Both the position numbers and the translations under genes were made by a program. The notes under the pieces are model-generated. The model ran no database searches. It was not told the DNA's origin and saw only the letters and a list, made by a program, of their open reading frames with translations. A DNA stretch of 64,000 nt, from contig NC_079418.1 in the NCBI RefSeq assembly GCF_026213295.1, positions 3,037,887 through 3,101,886 of the forward strand, given 5' to 3'. Source of the DNA: Gadus chalcogrammus. Taxonomy: Eukaryota; Chordata; Actinopteri; Gadiformes; Gadidae. Shown here piece by piece: positions 61,344 to 64,000 of this stretch (the first letter of the stretch is position 1; every line of letters begins with the position of its first letter).

Positions 61344-64000
61344 TCGTGCGCGAAAGCTGCAGGCTGCCGGTTACGTTGCTCCAGCCTTTGAGTTCGCTTT
61401 TTTTTTAACTTTCTTAACTTTTAATACTTTTGTTCGTTCTAGTTTGTTTCACTTCTAACCCGGTGAAGTCCTACCCTCTCTAACGAGGCTGCTTTTGAGG
61501 GTTTTAGTGCTTTTTTAGTGATTGTTTTTTATGCCGCAGCAACAAGCTGCCTTTGTTTACTCCGGGGAACAGCTGTTTGCGCTAATGCCGACCGGCATAG
61601 TGGACAGACCAGCTGATATTCCACCTGAACTCTGGAGGAAAGCTCACCGGGGATGCAGAGGAGGGAAACAATGTCGTGGGATGAGAGGAGGGTCGAGACG
61701 GGAAGGGCTTATGGATAGGAGAAGATTTAAGCCGTGTCTCCCCTCGGTTGTTATGGGAAATGTGCGGTCTCTTAGCAACAAAATGGACGAGCTGACAGCG
61801 CTGACGCGGAGTCACCGGGAGTACCGGGAGTGCAGCCTGATGTGTTTTACTGAGACATGGCTGCACAGGGACATTACGGACCAGATAGTCTCCGTGGATG
61901 GCTTCCACACCATCCGAGCTGACCGGGATTGTATTGAGAGCGGTAAGCGGAAAGGAGGGGGGGTTGCCGTTTTTGTAAACAGCAGTTGGTGCAATCCTGG
62001 TCACATCACCATTAAAGAACAGCTCTGTAGCCCGGATGCTGAACTGCTCGCCGTTGGACTTCGTCCATACCATCTGCCTAGAGAGATCCCGCATGTTATC
62101 ATTGTTGTACTGTACATCCCTCCCTCTGCAAACCCAACATCTGCCAGCAGCATCGTCCACACCACCATCTCCAAACTCCAGACTCAACACCCCAGTGCCC
62201 TCATCATCATTTCGGGAGACTTTAACCACGTCACCTTGGATAGAGTTCTGCCAACCTTCAAGCAATATGTGAGCTGTCCTACCAGAGAGGAGAGGACCCT
62301 GGACCTGATGTATGCTAACATTAAGGATGCATACATCTCCTCTTCTCTCCCCCCTCTGGGCAGGTCAGATCATAACCTGGTTCACCTCAAACCCTGCTAT
62401 GTGCCGCTGGTGAAGAGGAAGCCTACGACCACAAGGACTGTGAGGAGGTGGTCGGGGGAGGCTTATGAGGCACTGCAGGGCTGCTTTGAGGTGACTGACT
62501 GGCCTGCACTCTGTGAGCCCCACGGGGAGGACATTGATGGGCTTACAGAGTGCATCACGGACTATATCAACTTCTGTGTGGACTGCAATGTCCCTGCTCG
62601 GACTGTTACCTGTTATGCCAACAATAAGCCGTGGATCACAAAGGACATTAAGGCCATCCTGAATGAAAAGAAGAGGGCGTTCAGAGATGGCAACCGTGAT
62701 GAGGTGAGGAGAGTACAGGTGGTACTCAAACTTGCAATCAAGGAGGCAAAAGGCAGATACAGGAGAAAGCTGGAGAATAAACTCCAGCAAAACAACACGA
62801 GGGATGTGTGGAGTGGTATGAGAAACATCACTGGGTTCCAGAAGACTGGTGGCATGGGGTTGGAGGGCTGTGTGGACCGGGCCAATGAACTGAACCTATT
62901 TTTCAATAGGTTTGATACAGCGGCCCCTCCCCCACAAGACTCTTCTGCTTGCTGCCAAACACCTACTGCCACTCCACCTCCCCCTACTCCTTCTCCTTAC
63001 AGACCTCTTGTCTGCCCCTTGACACCTCAATTCACTCCTACCTACTCCACCCCTCCTCCCTGCTCTGCATCATGTCCTCTACAACCTGAGGACCTCCCCC
63101 CTCCCCCAACTGTCACCTCTACAGTGTCCTTCACGCCTGACCTGGTGAGAAGACAGCTAACAAGACTCCACTCCGGCAAAGCTGCAGGCCCCGATGGTGT
63201 GTTGCCCAGGGTGCTTAAAGCCTGTGCCCATCAGCTGTGTGGAGTACTGAGTCTGGTCTTCAGCCTGAGCCTGCACCTCCAGAGGGTCCCCGTGCTGTGG
63301 AAGACGTCCTGCCTCGTTCCTGTACCTAAGAAGCCGCGTCCCAACGGCCCTCAGGACTACAGACCGGTGGCCCTGACGTCCTATGTCATGAAGACCCTGG
63401 AGAGGCTCATCCTGGAGCAGCTAAGGCCTATGGTCAGGCCCTTCACTGATCCACTACAGTTCGCCTACCAGCCCCGCCTGGGAGTTGAGGACGGCATCAT
63501 CTACCTGCTGAACAGAGTCTACACTCATCTGGACAAGCCGGCAAGCACTGTGAGAGTCATGTTCTTTGATTTCTCCAGTGCCTTCAACACCATCCGTCCG
63601 GCTCTACTGGGTGAGAAGATGACTGCGATGGAGGTGGAGGCCCCCATCGTGTCCTGGATTGTTGATTACCTGACGGGCAGACCACAGTACGTACGCCTAC
63701 AGAACTGTGTGTCTGACAAGGTGGTCAGCAACACTGGGGCCCCACAGGGGACTGTCCTCTCTCCCTTCCTCTTCACCCTCTTCACCTCAGACTTTAACTA
63801 TTGCACTGAGTCCTGCCACCTTCAGAAGTTTTCTGATGACTCAGCAATAGTTGGCTGCATTGAAAAGGGGGATGACCGTGAATACAGGACTGTTGTGGAC
63901 AACTTTGTCACTTGGAGTGAGCTGAATCACCTGCAACTCAACGTGACAAAGACGAAGGAGCTCATTGTGGATCTGAGGAGGGAGAAAACAGCAGCTGTGA
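61344..64000 (+). mobile_element. CR1/L2-group LINE, intact 5' part, runs off the window
   Basis: The satellite unit breaks at CAGTATTTGT and a new sequence begins CGTGCGCGAAAGCTGCAGG, so the LINE's 5' UTR is 61344-61530. The rest is one coding frame to the end of the window. The 3' end is outside. A long 5' part is unusual because most LINE copies are 5'-truncated. Confidence 0.88.
61531..64000 (+). CDS. LINE endonuclease/reverse transcriptase, partial at window end
   Basis: At least 823 codons with no stop from ATG at 61531. The protein nicks target DNA and copies the LINE RNA there. The apurinic endonuclease domain comes first: MGNVRSLSNKMDEL, MCFTETWLH, GGGVAVFVNSSW, IISGDFNHV, and LGRSDHNLVHLKP near residue 280. 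A linker with Pro/Thr-rich sequence follows (about 470-530). The reverse transcriptase has SGKAAGPDGVLPRVLK, LVPVPKKPRPNGPQDYRPV, FFDFSSAFNTI, NTGAPQGTVLSPFLFTLF and the catalytic FSDDSAIVG in place of the usual YADD. The ending LNVTKTKELIVDLRRE is typical of fish CR1/L2-group (Rex1-like) LINEs. It is probably functional as far as can be seen. Confidence 0.92.
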   Translation, partial: MPQQQAAFVYSGEQLFALMPTGIVDRPADIPPELWRKAHRGCRGGKQCRGMRGGSRREGLMDRRRFKPCLPSVVMGNVRSLSNKMDELTALTRSHREYRECSLMCFTETWLHRDITDQIVSVDGFHTIRADRDCIESGKRKGGGVAVFVNSSWCNPGHITIKEQLCSPDAELLAVGLRPYHLPREIPHVIIVVLYIPPSANPTSASSIVHTTISKLQTQHPSALIIISGDFNHVTLDRVLPTFKQYVSCPTREERTLDLMYANIKDAYISSSLPPLGRSDHNLVHLKPCYVPLVKRKPTTTRTVRRWSGEAYEALQGCFEVTDWPALCEPHGEDIDGLTECITDYINFCVDCNVPARTVTCYANNKPWITKDIKAILNEKKRAFRDGNRDEVRRVQVVLKLAIKEAKGRYRRKLENKLQQNNTRDVWSGMRNITGFQKTGGMGLEGCVDRANELNLFFNRFDTAAPPPQDSSACCQTPTATPPPPTPSPYRPLVCPLTPQFTPTYSTPPPCSASCPLQPEDLPPPPTVTSTVSFTPDLVRRQLTRLHSGKAAGPDGVLPRVLKACAHQLCGVLSLVFSLSLHLQRVPVLWKTSCLVPVPKKPRPNGPQDYRPVALTSYVMKTLERLILEQLRPMVRPFTDPLQFAYQPRLGVEDGIIYLLNRVYTHLDKPASTVRVMFFDFSSAFNTIRPALLGEKMTAMEVEAPIVSWIVDYLTGRPQYVRLQNCVSDKVVSNTGAPQGTVLSPFLFTLFTSDFNYCTESCHLQKFSDDSAIVGCIEKGDDREYRTVVDNFVTWSELNHLQLNVTKTKELIVDLRREKTAAV

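Noticed and set aside
59952..61408. A series of open frames of 80-140 codons
   Set aside because: They are phases of the 142-bp satellite unit; the unit length is not a multiple of three and the peptides repeat.

Overview
This window looks like nuclear DNA of a ray-finned fish, most likely a teleost. The evidence is the set of mobile-element families (Rex3/RTE and L2/CR1-group LINEs, a DIRS-type retrotransposon, hAT, Harbinger, THAP/DDE_4 (IS4EU-like) and EnSpm/CACTA-like DNA transposons), spliced coding regions with GT...AG introns, and abundant CA, GA and TA microsatellites. I recognise no host protein-coding gene, tRNA or rRNA. Nearly everything I can name is transposon sequence, much of it nested several layers deep.

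Layout. 1-6.5 kb: degenerate short repeats, a long fold-back element (2273-3540), a solo LTR (4849-5519) and a MITE. 6505-7493: a 1-kb hAT MITE with a perfect 8-bp duplication. 7.5-10.1 kb: AT-rich, nothing recognised. 10120-10735: 3' end of a Rex3/RTE LINE. 12848-22110: an 0.86-kb hAT-like MITE split by an 8.4-kb hAT transposon (13357-21752) with an eight-exon transposase. That hAT is itself interrupted by a Harbinger derivative, a TTAA-flanked element and MITEs. 22.3-26 kb: two more elements with perfect 8-bp duplications and pieces of a dispersed repeat called repeat C here. 26081-29104: a DIRS element that has lost its reverse transcriptase. 30168-39538: a large terminal-inverted-repeat element whose DDE-like protein is split by a 4.8-kb IS4EU-like transposon. 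That inner element carries two convergent genes, one for a SWIM/YqaJ/PHD protein and one for a THAP/DDE_4 transposase. 42469-46645: a Harbinger element with both proteins uninterrupted, inside a repeat, inside a MITE. About 48-55.5 kb: an EnSpm/CACTA-like pair, a Tnp2-like transposase and a DUF4806-like partner. 56.8-57.8 kb: an L2 LINE 3' end. 59.4-61.34 kb: a 142-bp satellite array. 61344-64000: a LINE with an open reading frame of at least 823 codons running off the window.

How the parts work together. In each DNA transposon, one protein cuts and joins DNA while a second domain or protein binds the ends (BED finger, Myb/SANT, THAP). The Harbinger, EnSpm and IS4EU-like elements are two-gene systems. 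The Harbinger pair, the Tnp2-like transposase and the terminal LINE have long intact frames and look recent. The hAT, DIRS, IS4EU-like and outer DDE-like copies carry frameshifts or stops. In several places removing an insertion restores target duplications and even the host reading frame, so the order of insertion can be read from the sequence.
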